Shown piece by piece: positions 1 to 11,064 of a stretch of 64,000 bases of DNA. Under the pieces are notes generated by a model. The model was not told the origin of the DNA, made no database searches, and saw only the letters and a program-made list of their open reading frames with translations. Source of the stretch: Reticulitermes lucifugus (Eukaryota > Arthropoda > Insecta > Blattodea > Rhinotermitidae); NCBI GenBank assembly GCA_026260175.1, contig JAKCWW010000256.1, forward strand, positions 42,341 to 106,340, given 5' to 3'. The position numbers and the translations under genes are program-made. Within the stretch, counting starts at the first letter, position 1; every line of letters starts with the position of its first letter.

Positions 1-130
1 ACCTGACAACACACAACACTCACAAGAGACAGACATCCATGCCCCCGGTGGGATTCGAATCCATAATCCTAGTAAGCGAGCGGCCGCAGACCCACCCCTT
101 AGACCGCACGGCCACTGGGATCGGCACCAT
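1..130 (-). repeat. SINE-A, tRNA-derived SINE, 5' part
   Basis: Reverse-strand copy of the SINE at 54911-55171. Read on the minus strand it starts GATCCCAGTGGCCGTGCGGT, which resembles the A box of a tRNA-Leu/Ser gene (GTGGCCGAGCGGTCTAAGGCG type), followed by a B box GGATTCGAATCCC and then the GTGAGTGTTGTGTGTTGTC segment also present at about 55009-55032. The 3' part lies outside the window. It would be transcribed by RNA polymerase III and moved by a LINE in trans (family knowledge). Confidence 0.85.
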
Positions 131-282
131 ACATCTATAGCTGGTGTAATAAACAATTGAGTCCCTGAAGATGAACTAACATAGTTCGAAACACGTTGGA
201 CTATTTTTAATATAAACTGTGTTAAATAACAGATAATAAAGAGTGTACATTTGTCGGAACACGATTTTGTAGAAACATATGT

Positions 283-363
283 TGTTGACACGAATTGCGG
301 GGTCGAATCCGGGCCTCCTCGATGAGACGTCGGCGACTAACCGCCTGAGCCACGGCACGGCCT
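283..363 (-). repeat. SINE-B head (tRNA-like), fragment
   Basis: On the minus strand this reads GGCCGTGCCGTGGCTCAGGC, then GGTTAGTCGCCG, then a B-box-like GGATTCGACCCCG. It matches the heads of the SINE-B copies at 6888 and 62883. The tail is missing, so it is a truncated copy. Confidence 0.75.
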
Positions 364-929
364 TGACGCCTGAAAATTATTTCCTACCACACAGAAAACA
401 CTATGTCTCCATTACAGACACCATGGAGTTAAGGCCGTAGGGAAATGTCGCTGTTTATTCTGATAATTGTACGAATCTCATAAATGTGATCTGCGAGAAA
501 AGTGCAGAATTTTAAAATTTTAAACGAGGTGATACTTTGATCACGCAACAGGCGATTTCTTCCAGAATTCTCTTCACTCTTGCACGTAACCGTTTACACG
601 CATAATTGTGCCGTCTGCAGTTGGCTCATCTGAAGTACTCTTAGCTGTTTTGAACACGGACTCCGGAGAGATGCAAAAAATTATACGAGAAAATCTGATA
701 AAAATTCATATACTTCACTGTATTTATAATTGTTTGAGGCGACAGTATTAAACTGAGACTGGAGAGTAGTTGCAGATACATTTAATAACTGGTCTTGGAT
801 AGCTGACAAGGAGTGTCCTGCCGGCTTGGGGGTTTGGCAGGGCCTAAGAGCTCACCGTGAGAAGGTAGCATGATATGTTATTGAGCAGGGGTGCACAGAT
901 CCCAGGCGTCAGGTCGACAAGGCGACTAA
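364..929. other. No recognisable feature
   Basis: AT-rich sequence without a supported gene or a repeat that I can pair inside the window. Confidence 0.5.
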
Positions 930-1050
930 ATTCTGTACGATGGAGCCAACTGTTCGTGGGCCATCAGTCTGGAACTTGCTTCGTGTAACCCTTCGGGCAC
1001 CTAGAATTTTGAGGTGGCTCCTAGATGTTTGGAAAAATGTTTACCCCTGT
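930..1050 (+). repeat. Dispersed repeat shared with 21865-21925
   Basis: The stretch with CACCTAGAATTTTGAGGTGG and TTTTGGAAAA-like sequence recurs at 21865-21925 (GCGCCTGGAATTTGGAGGTG), where it directly follows a SINE-C tail. Element type unknown. Confidence 0.5.
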
Positions 1051-1054
1051 CATG

Positions 1055-1160
1055 CAGGGTCTCGAGTTTGGTGGGCTCTTGTGAACATGGTAATAAACCT
1101 TAGGGTAAAAAGAAGCAGGGAATTTCTACACTAGCTAAGCGAGTGTCAGCCGTGTTTTAT
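1055..1160 (+). mobile_element. LINE-R 3'-end fragment
   Basis: Contains GGTGGGCTCTTGTGAACATG, then GTAATAAACCTTAGGG and GGGAATTTCTACACTAGCTA, the terminal segment of LINE-R seen in better form at 18980-19115. Truncated at both ends. Confidence 0.6.
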
Positions 1161-1184
1161 GGAATTAGTTGTTAAACCGGGGAT

Positions 1185-1475
1185 GATATGCATGTTAAAC
1201 AGCTTATCCAAGTAAAGTAATACAGTGAATTGGATCGGGCTGGGCAACCGGGGAGTCGGATTCCATTCTCAGCAGGGGCAGAAAACTTTTGTCATTTTCG
1301 CATAATTCAAACTGGTTTAGGGCCACCTGTGGTTCTGTATCTTTGGATGAAGCGGCCGGGACGTGAAACTGGACCACTTACATCCATTTACCAGGTCAAA
1401 AATGCATCCACCCTCCATTTGTTACCATGACTTGGTACTTAAATAACCACAGGAACAACTTTACCTTTACCTTTA
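1185..1475 (+). repeat. SINE-C copy
   Basis: The head has a B-box-like GTCGGATTCCATTCTCAGC. The middle matches the family segment with AAGCGGCCGGGACGTGAAACT, and the copy ends in the family tail AACTTTACCTTTACCTTTA. Sequence is quite diverged from the best copies, so this is an old insertion. Confidence 0.7.
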
Positions 1476-1479
1476 AACT

Positions 1480-3030
1480 CCTTTCTTTGTGATTTTGTCA
1501 TTTCAGCGATGTATTTTTTTTAAGCTGTGGGCCTTGTTTTTCCATGTCAGCATGGAAGTATAAGACGGAGTCGTTATCAGCATCAAAGGACTCTGTGCCT
1601 TGACGTCGTTACGAACAGTGTGTGCGCTTGACAACGGGTCGTATACTACTAACCTTCGCAACTTTTGTCAGCTTCTGCTGTGTCAGACAGGTAAGACGAG
1701 CGACTGATTAATTTCTTGTGGTGGGCGTCGGATTGCCTTGTGAAGCGACACGGGGTTTAATTCTGTGACTGCAGACAGGTTTATAATTGATCGGAGCTGA
1801 GTGATTGATTAAAGACAGTCCAAGGATCAGGTCAGAAGTCTTCGGTTTCTTGAAGTTACCGGCAATTTATTATCGATGATGAGACCATGTTAAAAGTCCG
1901 GAATTATTATCTGCCTGCTAGAAGTCGTTGAACTTCTTTGAAGCGTGAAATTCGTAAAATTTTAATTCTTGCCTGTCTTGTGTACTCTGTTCGGGCAAAC
2001 AGCGTATGTGTGTGTCGCAATTCATCTAAATCTGTAAACAGTGTGTGGTGACAGAATGCAGAGGTCTTTAATATTAAAGAATGAGACATGCCATTTGTAA
2101 CCATTGTGATTGCCATTGTGTTACTATTTTTAAATATACAGTTACCTCTTCTATGCCAAAATAAATTCTCTATTTGTTGCCTTGTTTCATTCTTACTCGT
2201 GGCCGTCAGTGAAGTTAAGGCAAATATTGTCTTATGCTTATATTTCTCGTCTGTTAAGACACAGTTGAGAGTACCGGTAAGAAAGCCCAATGTATTGTTA
2301 CCCTCGGCACTAGATAGTTAAGTTGTCATCTTCACGCTCTGACTGCCTATCTGAAGTCAGCAGCCCCCTCTGACCATTGGATAGAAAACAGTGGCTATCA
2401 GGTCCGGCCTGGATTCGGGAATCAGACACCGATCTTGCAGCCAGTAACCAGTCACTTTACTAGCTGTTGTGTAAGATAAATCGTTTTTGAGTGGAAGTTG
2501 TAAAAGTACACCCGTTCCCTTCGTTATGCCTTTTTCTCGCGCTTGCCCTTGTGTGACGACTTCGGAAAAACAAAGTTTATTGTTAAGAACTTTTATATTG
2601 GAATGTTTTGCTCATGGGTATTTGTCGAAACTTTGCAGTTCTGTTGAATATGGGGCAGCGATAACGCACAGTTTTTCAACGTGTGTTTCTGCGTTCGTCC
2701 GAAGTGTAACTCGTTAATTACTTTTTGGGGCTAAACATATTTCGAAAAATGTTTTTAGAGAGGAATGAAACACACTTTTTATGACCAGTGCATTTTCTTC
2801 GCAAGTCTCAAACTATTTCAGGTAACTGAAAAAGGTATTGAACGCTCCAGAATTGTTAAGACATCCGTACTTTTCCTAACATGTGTAGAATGCCATGTTC
2901 TGTTTGAGCTTCATCTGCATATACTCGTAGACTGCGGTTGACAGATAAGTTACCAGAATCAAATTTTTCCAGCAGTTTTGGTGTGGACTTCTGTACCGAA
3001 TTTAAATGAAATAATAAGAATGTGAAACCA
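1480..3030. other. No recognisable feature
   Basis: Two overlapping open frames on opposite strands (1907-2290 minus, 2088-2321 plus) have no recognisable motif and read like chance frames. I see no tRNA, TIR or paired repeat. Confidence 0.45.
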
Positions 3031-3044
3031 TGTATTTGGGTATA

Positions 3045-3235
3045 TAGCCTCCAACGTTTCAAAGGAATCTGTGTCCGTCACCTTCAGGGTATGTGCTTTT
3101 CTAACTTGAAGATGAAGGCAGCAGATTCCTCCGAAACGTTGGCATGTATCTCGCTAACTACACGGTGTCACGTTTCAGGAGACCCACACCTCAATGTGCA
3201 CCGCTGGGAGTACCTCATCACACTTCATTGAACTG
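3045..3235. repeat. P-family repeat with divergent hammerhead-like pair
   Basis: An inverted repeat: CCAACGTTTCAAAGGAATCT at about 3051 mirrors AGATTCCTCCGAAACGTTGG ending near 3142, with about 50 bp of non-arm sequence between. Each arm read outward has a CTGAAG-like core, a hairpin and GAAACGTTGG. The plus side continues into a tail (CACGGTGTCACGTTTCAGGA onward) that resembles the tail of the copy at 48130-48200. The hammerhead reading is inference from the core; the inverted repeat is directly visible. Confidence 0.6.
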
Positions 3236-3934
3236 TGTTGAAAGTGCATAGGCTTGCTGAGGAAAATGCTTCCTTTTTGCACTTCGAACTAAGAACGTAG
3301 TCAACATATCAGTAAAGGGCTGAGTAAACATCTGTATGAACAAAAACTGTTGTGGTCTGTATGAAGTTAGTAAACTAGTCTTGGCAATTGTGAGTGAAGC
3401 GACATGGTTTGTTACTATTTAATTAATGAACACCAGAGACGGGTCTATGCTGGTTATGCCTACTTGCAGAGAGTTCATTGGCTTCCTGCTAAAATTAGAC
3501 AAAACACCTGACTAATATATCACAAAGAGAACAAAAGAAGACGATAAGACTCTCACTCAGCCATCAGTTATCTGTGTCACGTGTCTGTCAAATCAGGCGT
3601 CATAATCGATTTATATACCGGATAGGATCTCTGTCCTTTGACCAGCGGCACGGTCACTTCGCAATAAAAAAGAACCATTCGCACACAGACTTTGTAAATA
3701 ATTCGGCTTGCATGTACACAGTGGAGGTTACTATGAATACAATGGAGCTGACCTACTGCGCTGTTTACGACACGTGTTCATTCGTAATGAGGCGTACAGC
3801 AATAATTTGTAAATGAAACAAGTTGGGAGACGAATAGGGGTGTAGCATAACAGGTGTTTTTTGCTTATTTATCACGAAAACTAGTAAGACTTGTGGAAAA
3901 AGGGGGTTTGGGCATAAATTTTATTTTGAAGGTT

Positions 3935-4065
3935 GCGGTCTGCTGCCATCCGATGCCGCGTAGTTTGATAGATAGGTACCACCGTTTCGCAGAAGCTCCT
4001 ACCTCCATCTTCAAAGTAGGCGAAAAAACTACGACCATCCATCGAAACAACAAAAAGTTTGACTA
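3935..4065 (-). repeat. P-family repeat, single arm
   Basis: On the minus strand the order is GAAGATGGAGGTAGGAGC, then GCGAAACGGTGGTACC and TATCTATC, matching the P-family core and flank. Only one arm is evident. Confidence 0.55.
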
Positions 4066-4570
4066 AAGGCGAGGCATGTGCAAAGCGCAAGTCAACGTCT
4101 TTGCACGAAACGCAGTGCTTGGCTGTGACGTCGATTGTGCTTACGTTAACGGATTCCCCGTCGTGGCTGCAGGCGTCGACGTCGTCACAACACACATTTC
4201 TTTTACAACTGGCAGTGTGCCCTTGTGCGGGGGAAGAACTGTGGTTGGATGTATGTCTTGGGTTTGAACCCAGAGTGATTCGTGTTGGCTGGAGGCCTAT
4301 GGTGCTTAGGCGGGTTTGTGATTTGTGGAGGAGGGGGATGCAGGCCGTACCCCATTTTTGAACTGTACTCTGACATTTACCTTAAGCCTGAGAAAAATAG
4401 TGGAAAACCTCAGTGGTAGCGAAACGTGCTGGGTACAGTTCTTTGTGTCTGTTTGGCCTTTTTACGGGCTGCCTCGACCCGTCTTCGCTCGCCCTTAGCT
4501 AACGCCTCAGGCGACTTTGGTCAGGACAGGTGCCTTCCAAGTTGCTAAGCTCAGGGGTTCCCCTCCTTAG

Positions 4571-4996
4571 CTAACTTTTGAGTCGAAACTCTTGGTTAGT
4601 ACTCGGATGTGGTCTGCGAAAAATGGGACCTCCAAATCCACGTGAATGTGCTAGGTACCAACGACCAAAGTGCAGTGGTAGTCGCTGTGCGAAGACACTT
4701 AAACGGTAAACTTTGGCCCTAGTAAAGGCTGTTTTGTCAGTGAATAAGCATGGGAAAGAATGGAGGCGGAAAGAAAGGTGAGAAGCAACCAAATGATGAA
4801 GTGTAAGATGGTACGTGGTTCCGGGAGGCCAGTCTGCAGGATGTTGCGGAAGGCAGTTACACAGAACGCACGTGCAGCTGCTAGAGGTCTGCGCGGGTCG
4901 AAATTTTAGAATTTTACCTTGCCCAGCACGGGGAGCATTCGGCCTAACCATGTAACCTACATTCAGATGTGTCACCCGTACCCGACCGAAGCCCAT
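4571..4996 (-). other. Unassigned open frame, 141 codons
   Basis: One of the longer open frames in the window. The predicted peptide is rich in Arg, His, Pro and Ser and has no signal peptide, clear membrane helix or motif I can name. The opposite strand of the same stretch is purine-rich near 4750-4790. GC content is higher than in the flanks, which alone lengthens open frames. It could be a piece of an unrecognised transposon or a chance frame. I do not claim a gene. Confidence 0.15.
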
Positions 4997-5804
4997 TTTT
5001 TCTTTTATTCTAGCTGGACTGAAGCCCGATGTATTTACAATCTGCTGTGATTATCGTTTCATTAATGCGTGTTTCTTTTAATGCAGACACGTCAGCAATC
5101 CTTGAATGGGTTATATTTATCGGCATCCTGAGAACATGCGATGTTATTTTGGTATTGCCAAATAGCCTATGTAAGGTGTTAACCTTAGAACCATCTCTTT
5201 GAGGGGAGGGGGGGTTGCCGAAAAATATGAAGCGTGCGTTTGTTGCCGAAGCCCGACCGAACATAAGCTAACAAACTCATTATTTAAATAAATTATCAGC
5301 TCACCACATTACGTGCACATGCAGCGCCAGCGGAACTCGCTGGTCAGTTCGCAACCACAAGGAATGTTACAACCTTCTGTGTCATGAGCATAAAATCAGA
5401 GAAATACATATAATTTATTTGAGAACAGAGAACGGCCCGAGAAAGGCCGAAATGCTTTGTGTCATTTGCAGTTGTTATCATCCGAACCAGGCCCGAACAC
5501 AAACACAGTACCTGCGCTGCCAAGACCTGGCTCATGCTGAGCTCTGCTGTGCATTACCATCTACTGCAGTCAGCGAGTGACTGCTGTAATAGCATTGAGA
5601 AGTCACATCTCATTAAATGTGTTTTTTTCTCACTAAAACTACTGTTAAGCACTGTATCCACTCAGATAAATATTTAGAATGTTACATTCGGTAAGCGCAG
5701 ATAAACTGTATTAGACCCTTATGTAAACTATATGGTATTTTTTCCTATTTTGATCAGAGTAATAATGGGCCGACAAATTAAAGTAAAACAACTGTGACAT
5801 GAGA

Positions 5805-5890
5805 CTTCATGAAGATCCGTTCAGCGCTTCTCGAGTTGTTACATGCGGACAGACATGGCGAACCAAATGGGCGCTTCCTATAACCTGTGA
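5805..5890 (-). repeat. R-A fragment
   Basis: TTCTCGAGTTGTTACATGCG, then GACAGACATGGCGAA, matches one terminal region of the R-A repeat (16790-16840) in the same orientation as that copy. The rest of R-A is absent here. Confidence 0.55.
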
Positions 5891-6441
5891 AAGAAACGGT
5901 TACATTTTTGTAATTAAATTAGAATGAACAAAGGAACCCGTAAAGGAGGCAATGCAAATTAGGCTTAACGAAACCTATAATAAAGGTCATTCCCCGTGTT
6001 AGTCCTAAATACTACGTAATATTTCTTCGATTCAGAATAGTCTAATATAGTGGCATGCTTTGCCGCAGGCGATTCTTGCATGTTCTTTGTTCTGCAGAGT
6101 GCATTAAGATGAATACATAATAGTGAGGTCGTTCCCGAACGATGATGTTTAGCCGGGGGAGAGGGGGTGATACTGAAGGCACTGTGGCCCGTTTACACGG
6201 TGTATGTTCATGTCGGTTCACTGTAACTGTATTTTGCACGAAACTCAAATTGAACTTATTAGTTGTCTGAAGAACGGCTCGTTGCAAAATAAAACGTGCA
6301 TGACCATCACACGTAATAGACTTAAACATTGACTTTGAGCGTTTTTCAATGTAATGAATATTTGTCGAAATGCGGTGAAAAATGTTTTCTGACACGCTGC
6401 AGTGATGTACATTATGTGATTTGGTAACGTTTATAGTAAAT

Positions 6442-6443
6442 TT

Positions 6444-6486
<43 letters not shown>

Positions 6487-6498
6487 TGTGTGTGTGTA
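6442..6498 (+). repeat. (TG)n microsatellite
   Basis: A TG tract of nearly 60 bases with a few TA interruptions. The frames that cross it (Cys-Val or Thr-His runs) are repeat translation, not proteins. Confidence 0.95.
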
Positions 6499-6887
6499 AT
6501 ACTATTATATGCATTCCAGTTTTCTTTCACTGTGTGTGTAAGTTGCACATCCACTCACCAACTTCTTCTTTGTGCGTTTTTCTTCTCCGCTCTTAAATCT
6601 TCTACTGATTGTAGGAGGATGCGTTTCTGCTGATGGGATTAATTGGATTGTAATTTAGGTTGACATTCTTGTTCGAATTGGAAATTGGGTTAGGCGCCGG
6701 TAGGGGTACCATACAAAATAACAATTTACTGATAGTTTAAGGGATGCCTGATCGGGAGGATGCTGGTAGGTTAATTAAGTGCTGGTCGGCGAGCATGATT
6801 TCCACATGAGGGAGTTTTGGTGGTGGTGTTCCCGGGGTATATCTTTAACTGATTTTGACTGCTCGATTAATCCACTAACAACGAGAA

Positions 6888-7150
6888 TGGCCGTGCCATG
6901 GCTCAGGCGATTAGTCGCCGGCCTCTCATCGCAGAGGCCCGGGTCAGTCCATGTGGGATTTGTGGTGGACAAATAGGCAATGGGACAGGTTTTTTCGCGA
7001 GTACTTCGGTTTTCCCCTGTCAGTTTCATTCCCCCGGTGCTCCATTACTTGGAAAAACGTAGAAAACTCTCCATCACAGTGTTGCACAATAAGCCTCAAG
7101 GCTGCGGTGCGTCCGTAGCATCTGCTGCGGGGCTCGTCACCACCAAGCAA
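6888..7150 (+). repeat. SINE-B copy, near complete
   Basis: The head GGCCGTGCCATGGCTCAGGC is followed by GATTAGTCGCCGGCC and a B-box region AGGCCCGGGTCAGTCCATG. The body GTGGGATTTGTGGTGGACAA and TTCGGTTTTCCCCTGTCAG is shared with copies at 17950, 20980, 22255 and 62883. One of the best SINE-B copies in the window. Confidence 0.85.
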
Positions 7151-7159
7151 ATGAGAATG

Positions 7160-8270
7160 GTTCAGTTTAGAGTTAGATGGTTAGGTGTCCATACTCAATT
7201 CACCGAAATTACACATTTAAGTTTGTACTTTTCTGATGTGCTGTTGGCATGTCGATAAAAGTTTTCAGTATGCCTGCTGATACTTGTACACTAACATTAG
7301 TTGGCTGTGGAATTATCAGTTATTATTGAGAAATGTCTTAATACATTATGTACTTAAACCATAGTTACCTTTCACTTAATACACATGGGTGCAGTTTTGG
7401 ATGATGATAAAAATGTCTAAGCACGAATTTATAATATCAGTTTATAGTGACTCACATTTACTACAGGTGGCTTGCTTGGTGATCGGGAGGGAAGTAACTT
7501 TGTCAGTTTAACGTTTGACTCCACTGAATTTCCAAAATCAAGAAAGTTTAGTATTCCGAAGCTATCTTAAATGTGCCCACATTAACTGACACAGGTTTCG
7601 AACTATTCCTAATTTTCCTGTTGGCTAATCTGATTTAGTTTTTCGTACTGCGAGTGGCTAATCTGTTGTAAAATCCCGTACTAACGTTTTATTGGCTGCC
7701 CCAGAATTCGGTAAAACTCCGTGCTTTTTGACCCGTATTCCCCGGCTGGTCCTAATGTTTGGAAATGCGCTTATGGCTTGGTAAACTCCTACTCTTCTAT
7801 TCATGAGTGCTAAAGCGGTAAGTACAGAATTCCACGACTTCCTCTGGCATCAGAAACTCTCATCTCCCTTGACATAAACTAATGACAGTCTCCCATTTTC
7901 GTCTTTCATGTGCCTTGCCACTAAGCCACGCTCTAACAAAATCGTCCTTTGATTCTAACCAAGACTGCGTTCTTAATTCGAATCTATTCTATTTAATACC
8001 CTAAATGATACGCAGTATTAATTATTTGCATTCTTGTCTCTCGATGACTTGCCTTTGGGATCGACCCCCGGATTGTGCTGCTGCAGCAGCAAATCACGCG
8101 TTGGAAACTACATGGGATACAAGGAAACTCCTTTTGTTTATTTCGCTTGAGGATATGCTAAAAGGAAAGACGAACGAAATCACTGAACGCAGTAGAGGCT
8201 GTGTGCACTTGTTGAAAGGAAACACTGGCTCACGCGAGCGACAATGGATGGTTCATATTGTCCCTTCTAT
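7160..8270. other. No recognisable feature
   Basis: The frame at 8005-8274 (89 codons) lacks any recognisable motif. No paired repeats seen. Confidence 0.45.
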
Positions 8271-8272
8271 AT

Positions 8273-8692
8273 AGCTGGGGACTGTGAACACACTGGCGTG
8301 TTGATCATTAATACAGCAGCTCGGGACTGTAAACATATAGGAGGTGCGAAGCACTGATACAAACACATGGGGTTGCTGATTTCTGATACAACAGCTAGGA
8401 ACTGTGAACACACTGGCGTGTTGATCATTAATACAGCAGCTCGAGACTGTAAACCATATAGGAGGTGCGAACCACTGATACAAACACATGGGGTTGCTGA
8501 TTTCTGATACAATAGCTAGGAACTGTGAACACACTGGCGTGTTGATCATTAATACAGCAGCTCGAAGCTGTGAACGTACAAGGGGTGCGGACCAGTAGTA
8601 CAATACCTGAGAACTGTGCACACAGGGATGTGCTGATCACTGATAAAGCAGCTAGTGACGGTGAACGCATCGGAGCCCTGAACGTTGATACA
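8273..8692 (+). repeat. Higher-order tandem array, ~120-bp unit of ~40-bp monomers
   Basis: The phrase ACTGTGAACACACTGGCGTG occurs at 8281, 8401 and 8522, a period of 120-121 bp. Within each unit, diverged ~40-bp monomers share AGCT..GACTGT.AAC, a GG.G.GTG.. segment and CTGAT.AC. Further diverged monomers continue to about 8690. The repetitive minus-strand frames over it (such as 8253-8621) are products of the array. Confidence 0.9.
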
Positions 8693-8809
8693 AAATGTAT
8701 CCAGTAGCAACCAACTTTCTCTTTCTGTTTAATTGGTTTGTCGTTCATAAGGGAAGAAGGTATCTTTATCAGACGTCCATGTTTTCTATGTAATTCCTCC
8801 CTCTCACCC

Positions 8810-9250
8810 TTCAGTTCTTTAACCTGTTTAGAAACCGATTTTCATTAAACTTGGTATGGTGGAAACCACCTAAATGTCGCATCTTTTTAATTTTCTGCAA
8901 TCAGTAATAACAGCTTCACGGACGCGTCAACCTGGGAGTTGGAGCATCACTATCCTTACGTAATATAGGGATGTGATCTTATGGATGATAGTATATCTAT
9001 TTCGTGCAAATTGTGTTAAAATAATTTCATTTTTGTAGAATGTGAACTAGTAGCATGGAAGCATAGTGATTTTTTTTTCAGCTGTCGGTTTGATGGCGGA
9101 AACAAGTGAGCCGTTGGAGCCAGACATACGAAATTTTGTACAGAGATAGATGATAAACGCAGCCACAAATTGTGCGTAAAATATTGCCTGTAAGCCAGCA
9201 GTTACAAACATGGCAACGGTGCCAATGTTTGAGAGTTTATCAGACAAATT
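8810..9250. repeat. Diverged dispersed repeat related to 41940-42090
   Basis: GCCAGCAGTTACAAACATGG and CAATGTTTGAGAGTTTAT align with the CAACAGTTGCAAGCATGACG and AAGTTTGAGCTTATAGGTGA segment near 42000-42040 in the same order. The upstream AAATTTTGTACAGAG also corresponds to GAAATTTGGTATGG. Probably an old transposon, class unknown. Confidence 0.5.
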
Positions 9251-9282
9251 GAACGTAGAAGCTGTATTTATAAATTAAATAA

Positions 9283-9450
9283 CTAACTAATTAACTGGTT
9301 CCAAAGACCAGAGTCCTCGTCGGGAAGATAACTGTTGCTCTTCTCGTCAAAAAATATCCTGCTTATTACGAAACCCAAGGGTTCGTTACTGTCTTCGCAT
9401 GAGCCCGCCACTGGTCCCTGTACACAGAGCCAAACTCTCCCGTCCCTCTG
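9283..9450 (-). mobile_element. LINE-R 3' fragment
   Basis: On the minus strand GGGACCAGTGGCGGGCTCAT, then GAAGACAGTAACGAACCC, matches the terminal LINE-R segment. One frame reads GPVAGSCEDSNEPLG, parallel to CELGHEPDVLGAEF at 48240. Fragment of the extreme 3' end. Confidence 0.65.
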
Positions 9451-9611
9451 TCTCTGTAGGACCCGGGTTAATGTAATTGTCATCTATGCCTAGATCCTCA
9501 AAGTGGGCTTGCTTCTTGATGCTAAGTAGGCCCAATAAATTCTTCACAAAAGTAGGATGAATTTTTTAATGGACACCCGATTTGTTTTAGTAACTGAATA
9601 GTTAATAAGAT

Positions 9612-9840
9612 TGCCGTCAAACACAGCTATATTAATTGCATAACAGTATTTTGGTAACAATACACTACATGTTTCGGCCCAAACGGGCCATCATCAGGCT
9701 TTATATAAAAATATAAAAGGAAATAACATATGTTATTACACATGTGTCTTTAGTGTGAGATCTCACCTTACGTGATTCTTTTACAGTTTTAATTGTATTT
9801 AAACTTCTCATTGTTGTAGCAATTTTTTAAAGTCATTGTG
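9612..9840 (-). mobile_element. Penelope-type terminal repeat (solo)
   Basis: About 200 bp that recur at 12863-13070 (AAACACAGCTATATT start, ATCATCAGGCTTT middle, TTTAAACTT..CATTGT end). The architecture, an ACACTACATGTTT motif then an ATCATCAGG motif and a GAGATCTCA box, is the same as in the inverted terminal arms of the Penelope-like element at 45321-46720. Assignment to that class is inference from this shared layout. Confidence 0.6.
9660..9710 (-). ncRNA. Hammerhead ribozyme motif
   Basis: On the minus strand: CTGATGA (9691-9697), a U, a perfect 5-bp stem GGCCC-GUUU-GGGCC (9676-9689), GAAAC (9671-9675), then AUGUA. This matches the hammerhead core CUGANGA - stem II - GAAA, with a very short stem III and a GUA cleavage context, as known for Penelope-like terminal repeats. 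Stem I within this single copy is weak, and small Penelope hammerheads are reported to act as dimers. Activity is not shown. Confidence 0.65.
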
Positions 9841-10110
9841 TTTTTAAGCTACGAGACCTAAGAATTAGACAGTACGCCTAAAATATCAGGGTTAAAACTG
9901 ACAAAATTGATGTAAGTTGCTTTTGTAATTATCTATAGGCCTATTCTTTGTGGTGCACTTGTAATGTTAATCTTCCATTTATTCTTTCTGCTTACCACTT
10001 GTGGATTAATGGCGTTTTACAAGGATTCTTTAAATCTTGTTGAAGTAAACAGTGTATAATATGTAACAAATATTGTAATGGCATTAGTATAAGTTAATAT
10101 GAAGGTATTT

Positions 10111-10578
10111 TACTTTTTAGGCGCGTCCGCAAAATTGCAAAAAGCGACTATTCGCTCTCCATCCGTCTCTCTGTGTCCGCATGGAACAACTTGGCTCCCA
10201 CTGGACGGATTGTCAATAAATTTTGTATGTGAGGATTTTTCGAAAAGACGTCGAGAAAATTCAAGTTGCAGTAAAATCTGACGAGAATAACGGCCCCTTA
10301 CTTGAATACCTATGTACATTTATGATCATATATCGCGGAATTCTTCTTAGAATAAGAAATGTTTCAGAAAAAAGTGGTATAGAAGATCAAGACACAAATT
10401 TTATGTTGAATATTTTTTTCGAAAAACGTGCCGTTTATGAGATAATGTGGAAAAAAATATGGTATAGCCAGACAGGCCACATATGACAGTATAATGCTGC
10501 GCAGAAAGGATGCGATTTGCATGCCGGATAACTAATTTAAGAATGCAGGCACACACTCAGAATATTTAATACTTATTG
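10111..10578 (-). repeat. R-A repeat, copy 1
   Basis: About 468 bp that align end to end with the reverse complement of 16405-16872. Shared landmarks include GCAAAATTGCAAAAAGC at one end, the GTCCGCATGGAACAACTTGG region, AATGTTTCAGA, TAATGTGGAAAAAAATATGG and an ATATTTAAT end. The strand is assigned so that copy 2 is plus. No coding potential seen. The GGCGAAGC..AATAGGCGC-type end is typical of 3' ends of short nonautonomous elements in insects, but the class is not established. Confidence 0.8.
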
Positions 10579-10749
10579 CTTTTCCACGGCAACGGTGGTT
10601 ACGCGAACGCACCTCTGTGTTACGTTATACGTATATGGCCTGTCTTGTTTGCTGATGTGTTATATAATTAAATTCTACTTGCATTTACGTGACTTTTTAA
10701 CCTCAAAACTGGTTGCATTAAGCCTTGAAGGAAACGGATGACGGCCACA

Positions 10750-11060
10750 TCTACGAGTATTTCGTGGAGCAGAGTCCTTGAGACGCCGCTAACACTTGCT
10801 GAGCTAGTGAATAAATTTCTTGCTTCGTATGGACTCCGAAATTTAATTACCCACCACTGGTCCGTGTCCCAAGCCAAAAGAATCCAGTTGGCACCCTCCC
10901 ACACTACCTCTTCACGATCCAGTTTAATATTATCCGTTCGTACGTTACATCTTTCAAGCGGTCTCATCTCTTCAGGCTGTCCTACGGAAACTCTGTATGC
11001 CTGTACGAGTACAGACATTCCCCGGCTTACGTATTTCAAGTTATGCAATTTCCGACGTAG
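10750..11060 (-). mobile_element. LINE-R C-terminal fragment (part 1)
   Basis: The minus-strand frame contains AYRVSVGQPEEMRPLERC, NIKLDREEVVWEGANWI and LAWDTDQWW, clearly the LINE-R tail also seen at 14595, 18850 and 61740. The 3' end near 10757 has GGACTCTGCTCCACG. The same copy appears to resume at 11350 after an unrelated stretch. Confidence 0.8.
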
Positions 11061-11064
11061 GCAA

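Noticed and set aside
1907-2290. 127-codon minus-strand frame
   Set aside because: No recognisable motif, overlaps another frame on the plus strand, and there is no second exon-like stretch nearby. Length is within chance for 64 kb.
4390-4450. Possible additional hammerhead (CCTGAG, later GCGAAACGTGCTGGGTAC)
   Set aside because: The core CTGANGA is not matched and the interval between the parts is too long and unpaired; homology with the P family is too weak.
6042-6554. 170-codon minus-strand frame with a His-Thr run
   Set aside because: Extended by translation through the (TG)n microsatellite; no protein feature outside the run.
8253-8621. Repetitive 122-codon minus frame that could look like a repeat protein
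   Set aside because: It is the translation of the 120-bp tandem array, whose unit is close to a multiple of three, so a long frame is expected.
8273-8692. CRISPR-like repeat array
   Set aside because: Units are contiguous diverged tandem repeats without unique spacers of constant length, and the genome is eukaryotic.
10668-11048. 126-codon minus frame as a host gene
   Set aside because: The peptide is the LINE-R C-terminus (AYRVSVGQPEE, NIKLDRE), so it is transposon-derived.
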